A stretch of DNA of 64,000 bases from Verrucomicrobiota bacterium. GTDB taxonomy: Bacteria > Verrucomicrobiota > Verrucomicrobiia > Opitutales > Opitutaceae. The position numbers and the translations under genes are program-made. The number at the start of each line of letters is the position of its first letter. The stretch's first letter is position 1. Location: assembly GCA_023457715.1 (NCBI GenBank), contig JAEWKR010000082.1, positions 1 to 64,000 of the forward strand, read 5' to 3'. The notes below the pieces were generated by a model, which did no database searches, was not told the DNA's origin, and worked only from the letters and a program-made list of their open reading frames with translations. This document shows, piece by piece, positions 53,754-62,633 of this stretch.

Positions 53754-53784
53754 CATTTGAGATTTGAAATTTGAGATTTGAGAT
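53754..53784. repeat. Heptamer repeat (gatttga family)
   Basis: catttgagatttgaaatttg and onward, four copies, with a short inverted piece (ctcaaat) at 53794-53800. Located upstream of the TonB receptor gene. Confidence 0.8.
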
Positions 53785-53946
53785 CGCGGCACAGCTCAAA
53801 TCGCCCGGCGCAGCGGGCTCCGGGGTTCAACCGGATGATCGTTCCGCTCTTTGACCCGGGGGGCGGGGTGGACGTTTCTGCCGCCACGCCTGAGCGGCCC
53901 TTCCCCACCGCGCACCCTGCGTCGGCTGTTCCCGGCGAGAACTCCC

Positions 53947-56556
53947 ATGAGAACCCTGACCCGCCCCACCCCCCGCCTGCGTACCTGGGCCACCGTTGCC
54001 GCGGCCCTTTCCACCCTGTTCCCCGCGTCCGCCCAAACCGTTCCGCCCACCGCGGCAGCCGCCGAGCAGGAGCCCACGCAACTCTCGCCCTTCGTCATCG
54101 AGTCGACCCGCGACGATGGCTACCGCAAGTTCACGACCGCCACCGCCACCCGCGTCGGCATCAGCATCTTCGACACGCCGTTGAACGTGCAGGTCATCTC
54201 GCGCGAGTTTCTCGACGACCTCGCGATCGACAGCCTGAACGCGGCCTTCGATCACTCGGCGGGCGTCAAATCGAGCTACGACTTCAGCATCCTCGCCACC
54301 GGCAACGTGCGCATCCGCGGCATGCCGACGGACGTGATCTATCGCGACGGCTTCCGCAAGTACGCCAACACCCATCTCGACGGCGTGGACCGCGTGGAAG
54401 TCGTCAAGGGTCCGGCCTCGCTGTTCTTCGGCCGGGCCGAACCCGGCGGCATCATCAACTATACGAGCAAGAAGCCGCAGTTCACCGACGCGACGCTGCT
54501 GCAGCTCACCACCGGCAGCGACGCCTACTACAAGGGGCTGCTCGATCACCAGGGCGTCACCGCCGGCGACAAGCTGGGCTATCGCCTGGTGGCCTCGAAG
54601 CGCAACAGCGACGACTGGCTCCAGTACACGCAGTGGGACGAGACTTTCGTGCAGGGCGGACTCTCCTACCGCCCCACCCGCCAGCTGACGCTCAACCTGA
54701 GCTACGAGCACGCGGTCCAGCAACGCGACGGCGGGCCGGTGCCGGCGCTCGTCGCCAATCTGGACTACCTTGCCGACTATGAGGCGGGACGGCTGCCCGA
54801 GTCGCAGCTCATGCCCGGGCTGCCCGAACTCTTCTACGAGGAGTGGCAGCCCCGGCAGTTTGCGGAGACCGGGCTCTTCCCCAGCGAGTACACCGGCTAC
54901 TGGTTTCCCCGCGGCTACAACTGGAACCGCAACGGGCGCGGCTCCTTCGAGAACGGGAAGTCCGACGTGCTGGACCTGCAGGCACTCTGGACCGCCGCGC
55001 CCGGGCTCGACCTGCGCTTCGCGTACAGCGGCCAGAAGGCGGACTACGAAACGTCCTGGTTCATCAACCAGGACCCCCATCAAAGCCCCAGCAACTTCGC
55101 CAACTCCGCCCCCAAGCCCACGTATGTGAATTATGGATTCCTCGTGGCGCCGGCGTGGCGCACCGACGCCGGCTTCGTGGTGCCCGGCTCGCAGGCCGAC
55201 GTGAACGAGGTCAACTCGTTCCAGGCCGACGCGACCTACCGCCTCAAGGCGCTCGGCGCCGATCACACCTTCGTGGTCTCCGGCGAGTACGTGAACAACC
55301 AGCACCGCCAGTACGGCTTCGAGCTCAACGAGGCCGGCTTCACCGCCGCCGGGGGCATCATCGGCAGCTTCGACGACCCGGGCATCCCCAACTGGGGCTT
55401 CTTCCCCGGCGCCTTCGGCACGATGTTCCGCGATGTGACGGACCCGAACTTCGTCCCGCCCGACTTCCGCTCCTTCATCAGCGGGCGGAGCGACCTGGTG
55501 AACCCCGGCAGCTCCAGCGAGTCGATCGAACGCGCACTCAGCGCCAGCTACCAGGGCTCGTTCCTGGGCGGGCGGCTGAAGGTGCTCGGGGGCGCGCGCC
55601 GCACCGAGTTTGCCGTCGTGCCCCTCGACAGCCAGGGCCGGCTCAAGTCGCCGGAAGGCTGGAGCAAGTCCTCCGCCACGACGCCCACCGTGGGCGCCAA
55701 CTTTCACCTGACCCCGGCAGTCGTCGTCTACGCGAGCTACAGCGAGAGCTTCAAGGCGATCACGGCGCGCAATCCCGTCTTCCGCAACCAGCTCAACGGC
55801 GAGACCATCGGCGGGGACAAACTGGCGAACGAACGCGGCGAGGGCATGGAGGCCGGCCTGAAGATCCAGGCCTTCGACCAGAAGCTCACCGGCACCTTCT
55901 CGATCTTCCGGCTCGACCGCACGGACGTCGTGCTCGACGACGCCCTCACCAACCGCCGGCTCGAGGACGAAACCCTCGCGGGCACCGCGCAGTGGGTCGA
56001 TGCCACCACCGGCTCCGTCGCGGATTACAACCTGCGCCGCAACTCGGGCCTGCACCGCGTCGAGGGCGGCGAGTTCGATCTGATCTGGACCCCCACCCCG
56101 CAGGTGCAGCTGGTCGCCGGGTACTCGCACTTCTGGACGCGCGACGTCCTGCAGGACGATCCCTCGGTCATCAACGTGCGCAACGGCGGCCTCTACGATC
56201 CCGCGTTGAATGACGGACGGGACTTCAACTGGCGCACCCTCGCCCAGGTCCCCGCCCATCTCTTCAACGTCTGGGGGAAGTACACCTTCACCGACGGCAC
56301 CCTCAAGGGCCTCAGCGCGGGCCTCGGCGGCAATTACGAGAGCGAATCGCCTGGCGACCAGTCGCGCAACCGCGGCTGGATTGCGGGCGATTTCTGGAAG
56401 TTCGACGCCATGGTCGCGTACCAGACCAGGGTCTGGGGCCAGGCGACGACCTTCCAACTCAACGTCAACAACCTCACCAACGAGCAGTACATCACCGGGT
56501 CGTTCGGCCTCGCGCCGACCCGCACCTGGCGGTTGTCTGCGCGCATCGCCTTCTGA
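53947..56556 (+). CDS. TonB-dependent receptor
   Basis: 869 residues from the ATG at 53947. Signal peptide (TWATVAAALSTLFPASAQ), then the TonB-box region TQLSPFVIES, plug (GYRKFTTATATRVGISIFDT; VDRVEVVKGPASLFFGRAEP) and a large barrel ending LSARIAF, with the terminal phenylalanine typical of outer-membrane proteins. It probably imports the rhamnoside/glucoside handled by the surrounding enzymes. It is divergent from LacI and followed 17 bases later by an esterase, so the two probably form an operon. An upstream Met at 53851 would precede the signal and is rejected. Confidence 0.9.
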   Translation: MRTLTRPTPRLRTWATVAAALSTLFPASAQTVPPTAAAAEQEPTQLSPFVIESTRDDGYRKFTTATATRVGISIFDTPLNVQVISREFLDDLAIDSLNAAFDHSAGVKSSYDFSILATGNVRIRGMPTDVIYRDGFRKYANTHLDGVDRVEVVKGPASLFFGRAEPGGIINYTSKKPQFTDATLLQLTTGSDAYYKGLLDHQGVTAGDKLGYRLVASKRNSDDWLQYTQWDETFVQGGLSYRPTRQLTLNLSYEHAVQQRDGGPVPALVANLDYLADYEAGRLPESQLMPGLPELFYEEWQPRQFAETGLFPSEYTGYWFPRGYNWNRNGRGSFENGKSDVLDLQALWTAAPGLDLRFAYSGQKADYETSWFINQDPHQSPSNFANSAPKPTYVNYGFLVAPAWRTDAGFVVPGSQADVNEVNSFQADATYRLKALGADHTFVVSGEYVNNQHRQYGFELNEAGFTAAGGIIGSFDDPGIPNWGFFPGAFGTMFRDVTDPNFVPPDFRSFISGRSDLVNPGSSSESIERALSASYQGSFLGGRLKVLGGARRTEFAVVPLDSQGRLKSPEGWSKSSATTPTVGANFHLTPAVVVYASYSESFKAITARNPVFRNQLNGETIGGDKLANERGEGMEAGLKIQAFDQKLTGTFSIFRLDRTDVVLDDALTNRRLEDETLAGTAQWVDATTGSVADYNLRRNSGLHRVEGGEFDLIWTPTPQVQLVAGYSHFWTRDVLQDDPSVINVRNGGLYDPALNDGRDFNWRTLAQVPAHLFNVWGKYTFTDGTLKGLSAGLGGNYESESPGDQSRNRGWIAGDFWKFDAMVAYQTRVWGQATTFQLNVNNLTNEQYITGSFGLAPTRTWRLSARIAF

Positions 56557-56573
56557 CTGCCGCCCTCTCCGCC

Positions 56574-57422
56574 ATGCCCTCGCTCCGCCTCACCCTGGCG
56601 CTCTGCGCCACCGCCCTCCCCTGCGTCAACGTGAACGCCGCCGACGATCTCCCGCCCGACGAAACGATCCGCTGGAACACCCCGGACCGGGAGGCCGCGC
56701 CGGGGCTCGTCCACGGCAGCTTCCGCAGCGACGCGATGAAGCTCGAGGTCGGTTACAATGTCTGGCTGCCGCCCGGCTACGAGCAGAGCCAGGCCCGGTA
56801 TCCGGTGGTGTACTTCCTGCACGGGGCCGGTGGTAACGAGAATTCGGATGCGGCGGCGTTTGCCGGGTTGGTGGCGGAGTTTGTCCGCGCCCGCGTCATT
56901 CCGCCGGTGATCTGTGTCTTCCCCAATGGCGGCCACCGCAGCTGGTATCGCGATCACCCCGGCAAGAACGTGCTGGTCGAGACCATGATCATCCGCGAGT
57001 TGCTGCCGCTGGTGGACCGCACCTACCGCACGCAGCCGGGCCGCGAGGCGCGGGTCGTGCTGGGCTTCTCGATGGGCGGATCGGGTGCGGTGCGGTTCGC
57101 CGTCAAATACCCCGACCTGTTCAGCGCGGCGGGGGCATGGGCGGGCGCTTTTGCGGGCCGGCACAACGAGAAGCTGGCGGACGACTTCCAGGCGGAGGCG
57201 CTCGCCCCGCTGGCGGGCAGGACGCGGCTGCTGCTGATCGCCGGCACCAAGGACTTCACCCTGGCCGGCCACGCCTTGATGGTGAACAGCCTCGTCAACG
57301 CCAAGGTGCCCTTCGAGGTGGAGGCCCTCCTCGACGTGCCGCACGATCCCGGGGCCTACTATCAGCACTCCGGGGAGAAGATGGTCCGTTTCCTGACGAA
57401 GGGCTTCGCGCCGGCGAAGTGA
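56574..57422 (+). CDS. Secreted esterase, alpha/beta-hydrolase (feruloyl-esterase/EsteraseD-like)
   Basis: 282 residues with a signal peptide (RLTLALCATALPCVNVNA). Alpha/beta-hydrolase features: oxyanion region YFLHGAGGN, nucleophile elbow GFSMGG (Ser166), Asp227 in AGTKD and His257 in VPHDPG. The layout matches secreted esterases that remove acyl or feruloyl groups from plant polysaccharides. It directly follows the TonB receptor, so it would deacylate substrate in the periplasm. Substrate uncertain. Confidence 0.8.
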   Translation: MPSLRLTLALCATALPCVNVNAADDLPPDETIRWNTPDREAAPGLVHGSFRSDAMKLEVGYNVWLPPGYEQSQARYPVVYFLHGAGGNENSDAAAFAGLVAEFVRARVIPPVICVFPNGGHRSWYRDHPGKNVLVETMIIRELLPLVDRTYRTQPGREARVVLGFSMGGSGAVRFAVKYPDLFSAAGAWAGAFAGRHNEKLADDFQAEALAPLAGRTRLLLIAGTKDFTLAGHALMVNSLVNAKVPFEVEALLDVPHDPGAYYQHSGEKMVRFLTKGFAPAK

Positions 57423-57466
57423 TCGTTCCCGCCGGCGGACTGCGGAGGTCCCCCGGCGGGTTGGGG

Positions 57467-57490
57467 CAGGTCGTCCCGCCTGCAGGCGGA
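57467..57490. repeat. Palindromic intergenic repeat copy
   Basis: caggtcgtcccgcctgcagg (57467-57486) continuing cgga; nearly identical to 3134-3157 at the end of the MFS gene. It lies between the esterase and the convergent transporter. Confidence 0.75.
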
Positions 57491-57497
57491 ATGCCTA

Positions 57498-57515
57498 GGG
57501 CCGCGAGCGCGGCCC
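57498..57515. terminator. Bidirectional stem between convergent genes
   Basis: GGGCCGCG-AG-CGCGGCCC, perfect 8-bp arms. No T-tract on either side, so it is a candidate only, placed between the stops of the esterase (57422) and the transporter (57538). Confidence 0.4.
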
Positions 57516-57537
57516 CCCTCATCCGGTGCCCGCACGG

Positions 57538-58920
57538 TCACCCCTTGTGCGCCGCTTCGAACTCCAGTTTCGCGTAGGCGATGATCTTGCCGCGGCGCAC
57601 CTCGCGCGCGAAGTACGAGGCGATCCCGAAGGCAAGCAGGGCGCAGGCCGCCTGCCAGATGAAGGCGCTGGAGTAGTCGTACGGGCTCTTGCCCAGCGTG
57701 CCAAACAGATGGGTGAAGCCCTGCACCCACATCCCCGCGCCGTTGATCAGCAGGAAGGTGGTGAGACCGCCGACGAAGGAGAAGCCCGCCCCGGCGGTGC
57801 CATAGCCGTTGCTCGGCAGGTAGTCATAGATCAGCGGGCCCCACAGCACGTAGACCAGCGACATGAACCCTTCGCTGAGGATCGAGAATGCCATCAGCAC
57901 GGAGAACGGCACCGAGTAGTCCGTCACGTAACGCACCAGCAGGAAGAAGGTGAAGTTGACCACCATCGGCACGAGGAGCGCCCAGCGAAAGAACCCCAGC
58001 CGGGGCACGCGATCCGCCAGATAGCCCCAGAGCGGGACAAAGAGCAGCATGTTGATGACGCCGATCGTGCCCGCCGCCCAGCCGATCTGCTGCTTCGAAA
58101 AGCCGAGCTGCTCGGATTGGAAGAGCGTGACGAACGCCCCGGTGGGCGAGGAGCCGAAGGTGCCGATGCCCGCGATCATCAGCCAGGGGCAGACGTAGAG
58201 CAGGTACACCAGCCACTGCTGGCGCTGGCCGAACACATCGCGGACGAACCGCACGAAGGAGAACCGCTCCCGCACGATGCTTTCGGGCGGTGGCGTTTCG
58301 CGCACGCCCAGCGCGAGAAAAAGCGCCGCCGCCAGCACGAGCACCGTGCCGACCCAGTAGATCGCCTTTTCCCCGTTCAGGTGGAGCCAGGCGCTGGTCT
58401 TGCCGAGGTCGTACTGGCGGTCGAATTGCGCCAGCATGAACCCGTTGAAGAAGAGGCTCGTGAGGTTCTGCAGGATGTTCCGCATGGTCGACGCGCGGCC
58501 GCGCTGGGCCGGCGGGATCACCTCGTTGTACAAGGGTTCGTACGGTGAGCCGATGTCGGAGCATAACTGGAAGACCACGATGAGCGCCGCGAGCGTCCAC
58601 ACGTTGTCCGCCAGCGGCACGAAGAACATCGCGAGCGCGCCGCCGATCCAGCCGACCACCAGGAAGGGACGCCGCCGGCCCCAGCGCGTCCAGATCCGGT
58701 CGCTCATGTACGACGCCACCGCGCTCACCAGAAACACCAGCGCGTAATTGATGCTGCTGAGAAAGGCGACGAGGGTCGGGCTTTCGACGAGCTTGCGGAT
58801 CGTGAAGGTGAGCGGCGCGCCGCTGCACGCGCCGAAATAAGTCAGCGCGCCCCAGGGCAGGACCATGGAACTCACCCAGGTCCACGGCACCTTCGGTCGA
58901 TGGGTCTCGATGCGGCTCAT
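57538..58920 (-). CDS. MFS/GPH-type sugar transporter
   Basis: 460 residues from the ATG at 58920, about 12 TM helices. The cytoplasmic loop signature SDRIWTRWGRRRPFLVVG is typical of GPH/SUT-like glycoside carriers. The first helix region is VPWTWVSSMVLPWGALTYFG. It is the last gene of the operon with Gfo-GNAT, Gfo and FAD enzymes, and probably imports the glycoside or released sugar across the inner membrane. Confidence 0.85.
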   Translation of the reverse strand: MSRIETHRPKVPWTWVSSMVLPWGALTYFGACSGAPLTFTIRKLVESPTLVAFLSSINYALVFLVSAVASYMSDRIWTRWGRRRPFLVVGWIGGALAMFFVPLADNVWTLAALIVVFQLCSDIGSPYEPLYNEVIPPAQRGRASTMRNILQNLTSLFFNGFMLAQFDRQYDLGKTSAWLHLNGEKAIYWVGTVLVLAAALFLALGVRETPPPESIVRERFSFVRFVRDVFGQRQQWLVYLLYVCPWLMIAGIGTFGSSPTGAFVTLFQSEQLGFSKQQIGWAAGTIGVINMLLFVPLWGYLADRVPRLGFFRWALLVPMVVNFTFFLLVRYVTDYSVPFSVLMAFSILSEGFMSLVYVLWGPLIYDYLPSNGYGTAGAGFSFVGGLTTFLLINGAGMWVQGFTHLFGTLGKSPYDYSSAFIWQAACALLAFGIASYFAREVRRGKIIAYAKLEFEAAHKG

Positions 58921-58930
58921 GGTGCGCAGG

Positions 58931-59671
58931 TCATCGCAGTTGGAAATCCAGCAGTTCGCGCCGCCGAAAACGAGCGGCATTCAACCCCGTGAAATCCAGC
59001 CGCCCGGGCCGGCCCAGGACGGCGCTCAGGTCGATCGACGTGCCGTTTCTCAACATCAGCTCGGTCACGATCTGGGCGATCCCCGCGTGGCAGGTCATCC
59101 CGTGACCGTTCATGCCCAGGGCGTGGTAGAAGTTCGTGAGCCGCTCGTCGCGCGATACGATCGGGAAGCCGTCCTCGGTCGTGCCGTACACACAGCACCA
59201 CCCGTTCAGGAAGACACTCTTGGGCAGATGCCAGTAGCGGCGGACGACCGCTTCGACCGACGCCCGGATCCACGGGAACCGCTCCCGCATCTCGACCGGG
59301 GACAGGAACTCACGCTGGTAGATGCTGTGCGGCTGGCCGCCGAAGCGCTGCTCGTACGCATCCGGCTCCGGGGGGAATTTCCCCTCGCCGTAGACGACGA
59401 ACAACGTCCCCCAGGGGCGAAAGCCGAACTCGTGATCCCGGCTCAGCTCCGTCACGCGCGCAAAGCCGAGCAGCGTGAGGCTCGCATACAGCGCCCCCAT
59501 GTCGTGCAGGCAGATCACTCCCGCCGAACCGCCCGTCGTACCGCTCGCCGGCAGCTGCTTGTCGAACACCACGATGCGCCGGTCGCTTTGCCGCGCCAGT
59601 TCGTAGGCGCAGCTCAGGCCGATGATGCCGCCGCCGATGATGGCGATATCCGCCGTGGGTTGAGTCGACAT
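58931..59671 (-). CDS. FAD-dependent oxidoreductase (DAO type), shortened
   Basis: 246 residues from the ATG at 59671. The N-terminal dinucleotide-binding motif IIGGGIIGLSCAYELA and the FDKQ acidic end of strand two are clear, as is the DAO-type GGSAGVI segment. A full DAO enzyme has ~370-400 residues; here SPVEMRERFPWI leads to a C-terminal part (GTTEDGFPIV; NFYHALGMNGHGMTCHAG) without the usual middle ~120 residues. The C-terminal FAD segment is present. It may be an internally deleted, inactive or repurposed enzyme. It lies four bases after the Gfo gene, in the operon ending in the transporter. Confidence 0.75.
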   Translation of the reverse strand: MSTQPTADIAIIGGGIIGLSCAYELARQSDRRIVVFDKQLPASGTTGGSAGVICLHDMGALYASLTLLGFARVTELSRDHEFGFRPWGTLFVVYGEGKFPPEPDAYEQRFGGQPHSIYQREFLSPVEMRERFPWIRASVEAVVRRYWHLPKSVFLNGWCCVYGTTEDGFPIVSRDERLTNFYHALGMNGHGMTCHAGIAQIVTELMLRNGTSIDLSAVLGRPGRLDFTGLNAARFRRRELLDFQLR

Positions 59672-59675
59672 GGGG

Positions 59676-60707
59676 TCAAAGGGGCGCGATGCGCTGGGGC
59701 CCGCGCCGGCTGGACGCGTCGGCGATCGCCGCATGGACCATGGCGAGGCTCTTGAGATTGTCGGCCGCCGCCGTCTCCGGCGTCCGCCGCGTGCGCACGC
59801 ACTCGACGAACTCGCGCAGGACGCTGGCGTGGGAGGCATCCCGGCCCGGGGCGGATCGCACCGGGAACGTCTCCCGGCGGTGTTCGCTCCTGAACCCGCC
59901 CGCCTGCGTCACCTTTTCCGCCGTGATGCTTTCGCCGCCATCCCACAGCAGCGTCCCCTTCGTCCCGCAGAACCGCCAGGTCCCGTTGCCCGATGTGGGA
60001 TGGCCTTCGGCACACCAGCTGCCGCGATAGCTGAACACCAGGTCGCTCGCGAAGCGGAACGTGGCGAAGGCATTTGCGCCGTGCCGGTACCACGAACCCG
60101 GCGGATTCCACTCGCAGCAATCCACCTGCGTCGGTTCATCGGCGCCAAAGAACCGCGCCAGGTCGAAGTGGTGCACCGCCATCTCGATCAAGAGGGGGTG
60201 TTCCATCCGGTCCCGAAAGTTGCCGAAATGGAGGGCATCGAAATAATCGCACGCCATGGTGGTCACATGGCCGACGACCCCGGAGGCCAGCAAAGCGCGA
60301 ACCGTGCGGGGCGCCGCGCGGTAGCGATAGTTCTGGGTCACCGCAAAGAGCCGGCGCACCCGCTGGGCTTCGTTGACCAGGTCCCGGGCCTCAGCCACCG
60401 ACGCCGCGAGCGGTTTCTCCGACAGGACGTGGGCCCCCGCCCGGAGCGCGGCGCCGATCACCGCGTGATGGGCTTCCGGGACCGTGCAATTGAACACCAC
60501 GTCAGGTTGGGTTTCCGCGAGAAACGGCGCCACCTGCGTGCCGACCCTGGCCTGCGGGGCAAACTCCGCCCGCCGGTTCTCCGCCGCGGCGGGATCGACA
60601 TCCACCAGGCCCACAATCTCGAGGTCGGCGATGTCCCGCGCCGCCTGCAGCCAAACCGCCGCAATGCTGCCGCACCCGACGTGGACAACTCGAAGCCGTT
60701 TCGTCAT
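59676..60707 (-). CDS. Gfo/Idh/MocA family oxidoreductase
   Basis: 343 residues. Rossmann motif VHVGCGSIAAVWL at the N-terminus, then LSEKPLAASVAEA (the EKP motif with catalytic lysine in EKP) and the downstream EMAVHHFDLARFFGADEP. It is an NAD(P)-dependent sugar or inositol dehydrogenase. The start overlaps the stop of the Gfo-GNAT gene (ATGA). Together with the FAD enzyme it may oxidise the released sugar or glycoside at C3, a pathway known for other glycosides (inference). Confidence 0.85.
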   Translation of the reverse strand: MTKRLRVVHVGCGSIAAVWLQAARDIADLEIVGLVDVDPAAAENRRAEFAPQARVGTQVAPFLAETQPDVVFNCTVPEAHHAVIGAALRAGAHVLSEKPLAASVAEARDLVNEAQRVRRLFAVTQNYRYRAAPRTVRALLASGVVGHVTTMACDYFDALHFGNFRDRMEHPLLIEMAVHHFDLARFFGADEPTQVDCCEWNPPGSWYRHGANAFATFRFASDLVFSYRGSWCAEGHPTSGNGTWRFCGTKGTLLWDGGESITAEKVTQAGGFRSEHRRETFPVRSAPGRDASHASVLREFVECVRTRRTPETAAADNLKSLAMVHAAIADASSRRGPQRIAPL

Positions 60708-62365
60708 CCGCGTTTTCCCATCGCCTGCTCCACCGCCGCCCAGCGCTCCGCCATTCCCGGCTCGAAGTGGAAGGGCTCGAAGCCCAGCTGCTGGTACACC
60801 TTGATCGCCGGCAGGCGGAAATCGTCCGTCTTGAGGTAGATCCGCTGGTAGCCCGCGGCGAGAAAACGCCGCACCACCGCCGCACAGACCGCCCGACCGA
60901 GCCCGTGGCCTGCATGCTCGGGGAGCGCGGCCACGAACGAGAGCTCGCCCCCTTCCGGGTGGCGGTCGTTCGCGCCTTGATTCGCATTGGCGGTTGCGAC
61001 GAGTGCGCCGGTCGGGACGTGCTCGATCACGAAAAAGCCGCCGGGCAGGACACCCCGCCGGTGCGCCTCGATCCGCTCGGCCGGCCAGTCACCGAAGCCG
61101 ACGGCCGCCATGAGTTTCCCCCATTGCGGATAGTCGCGGGTCTCGATCGTGCGCAACCGATAGTCGGCGCCCAGAGCCACCGCGGGCGGATGCCCCAGCC
61201 GGGACGGAGGCCAGAGCATCTCCAGCTGCGCGCGGCTGGGCTGCAGCCACGCCCGCGAGTCGGGCACGTCCATCCATTGGCCCGCGCGCAGAATGGACTG
61301 CTGCGACACGAGCCCCGGCAGGGTCATGTCCATGGCCGCATGGATGTCGATCGGGGACGGCTGCTCCCCGCGCACCGCCCGGATGAAGTCGCGCACCTCA
61401 AAGAAGTCGCCCCCGCCGTGCCCGGCCGACAACGCCTCGGGCGGGGGATTGCGCCACTCCTCCGGCATGTATTGGGCGGCGAAGTCAGGCCGGGCCAGCA
61501 GTGCGTCAACGGACATCCACTTCGGCTCCGCGCTCAGTTCCGGCAGCCACAGTTTGCCGTCGTGATACGCACCGGTCGTACCCTGCAACTCATAATGCGT
61601 TTCATAAGGACGCGGCGCGATCAGCGTCAGCCGGACGTCGATCAGCGCGTCGCGGTCGGTCTTGCACAGCATCACGGTCGTGTCTTCGTGAAACAGCTCG
61701 CCGGCATCATCCCGGTGGTGCTTGCCGCTCCCCGCGCAGGCGATCCGCACGATGCGCTGGCCGGCGAAACACTTCAGGATCGGGCCGAGGCTGTGGGTCG
61801 GGTACGTGTTGCCGTCGATCCCCATCTGCCAGTGCCGTCGCCAGGGCGTGTGCGGGATCAGGTGGCGGACGTCGTGCAGGTACGAAGCATACCCGTAATA
61901 CAGTTCGCCAAACTTCCCCAGGCGCGACAGTTCCGCGATCAGCCGGTTCTCGCGCCAGTAGCAGTAATTCTCCGCGAGCATGTAGATGCCCCGGCTGGCG
62001 GCCGCGGCGGCGACGAGATCGCGCGCCTCCTCGAGCCCGACGGCGGCGGGCACCTCGCTCATGACGTGCAGATTGCGGCGCAATGCCTGGATCGCCTGGC
62101 GCGCGTGGAGGTGCTGAGGCGTGCCGATCACGACGGCATCGAGCTGCGCCTGATCGAGCATCTGCTCATAATCGGTGTAGCGCTCGACGGCGGGATCGGG
62201 CCACTCGTTCAATGCCTCCACGCGCAAATCGCAGATCGCGGTGATGCGGGCGCCGCAGACATCAAAGGCGCTCCGGAAATTACCACCGCGTCCGGCCGCG
62301 CCGACCAGGCCCACGCGAATGGGACGCTTCACGGCCGCCGGGGAGGAAGGTGCGGAAACACTCAT
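60704..62365 (-). CDS. Gfo/Idh/MocA oxidoreductase fused to GNAT acetyltransferase
   Basis: 553 residues from the ATG at 62365. Residues about 15-390 are a Gfo/Idh/MocA enzyme (RVGLVGAAGRGGNF; VIGTPQHLHARQA; HVMSEVPAAVGLEEA, where the usual EKP is EVP, so the conserved lysine is missing). Residues about 405-553 are a GNAT domain (YRLRTIETRDYPQWGKLM; PEHAGHGLGRAVCAAVVR, the acetyl-CoA loop; YLKTDDFRLPAIKVYQQLGF). First gene of the operon. The missing lysine and the fusion suggest a role other than plain dehydrogenation. Continuous frame with no internal stop or restart, so the fusion is real at the DNA level. Confidence 0.85.
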   Translation of the reverse strand: MSVSAPSSPAAVKRPIRVGLVGAAGRGGNFRSAFDVCGARITAICDLRVEALNEWPDPAVERYTDYEQMLDQAQLDAVVIGTPQHLHARQAIQALRRNLHVMSEVPAAVGLEEARDLVAAAAASRGIYMLAENYCYWRENRLIAELSRLGKFGELYYGYASYLHDVRHLIPHTPWRRHWQMGIDGNTYPTHSLGPILKCFAGQRIVRIACAGSGKHHRDDAGELFHEDTTVMLCKTDRDALIDVRLTLIAPRPYETHYELQGTTGAYHDGKLWLPELSAEPKWMSVDALLARPDFAAQYMPEEWRNPPPEALSAGHGGGDFFEVRDFIRAVRGEQPSPIDIHAAMDMTLPGLVSQQSILRAGQWMDVPDSRAWLQPSRAQLEMLWPPSRLGHPPAVALGADYRLRTIETRDYPQWGKLMAAVGFGDWPAERIEAHRRGVLPGGFFVIEHVPTGALVATANANQGANDRHPEGGELSFVAALPEHAGHGLGRAVCAAVVRRFLAAGYQRIYLKTDDFRLPAIKVYQQLGFEPFHFEPGMAERWAAVEQAMGKRG

Positions 62366-62480
62366 GCAGGAAAGGGGTGAACGCTGCGTCGTCGTGGGAA
62401 GGTCGCCCGCTGGAAACACTCACAGGCGAACCGCGGCCATAAGCAAATCGCCCCGCCCATTGCCTCAACCGCGCGCGCAC

Positions 62481-62492
62481 TCATCCAGATGA
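62481..62492. promoter_or_regulatory. Palindrome TCATC-NN-GATGA (site 2)
   Basis: TCATCCAGATGA, 116 bases upstream of the Gfo-GNAT start on the side of that operon's promoter region. Same arms as the sites at 53722 and 62622. Confidence 0.5.
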
Positions 62493-62504
62493 CGGGGAAG
62501 AAAA

Positions 62505-62618
62505 GGGGAAAGTGAAAGTGAAGGTGAAAGTGAAAGTGCCCTCACCCTCACTTTCACTTTCACCCTCACTTTCACTTTCACTTTCACTTTCACCCTCACT
62601 TTCACTTTCACCCTCCCC
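62505..62618. repeat. Hexamer repeat hairpin (gtgaaa / tttcac) between divergent genes
   Basis: Left arm 62505-62538 of gtgaaa-type units and right arm 62539-62618 of ctttca/ccctca units, largely complementary. Unlike the hairpins at 25781 and 29448 it lies between divergent genes, flanked on both sides by the TCATC-NN-GATGA palindromes. Confidence 0.9.
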
Positions 62619-62621
62619 TTG

Positions 62622-62633
62622 TCATCGGGATGA
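62622..62633. promoter_or_regulatory. Palindrome TCATC-NN-GATGA (site 3)
   Basis: TCATCGGGATGA, 95 bases before the ATG of the ceramidase-like gene. Identical to the site at 53722-53733. Confidence 0.5.

Noticed and set aside
53827..56457. Long minus-strand open frame (876 codons) opposite the second TonB receptor
   Set aside because: It is the complement of a clear receptor gene and has arginine/valine/glycine-rich shadow composition with no domain.
57498..57515. Strong intrinsic terminator between esterase and transporter
   Set aside because: Kept only as a weak feature: there is no U-tract, and the two-base centre would have to open to form a loop.
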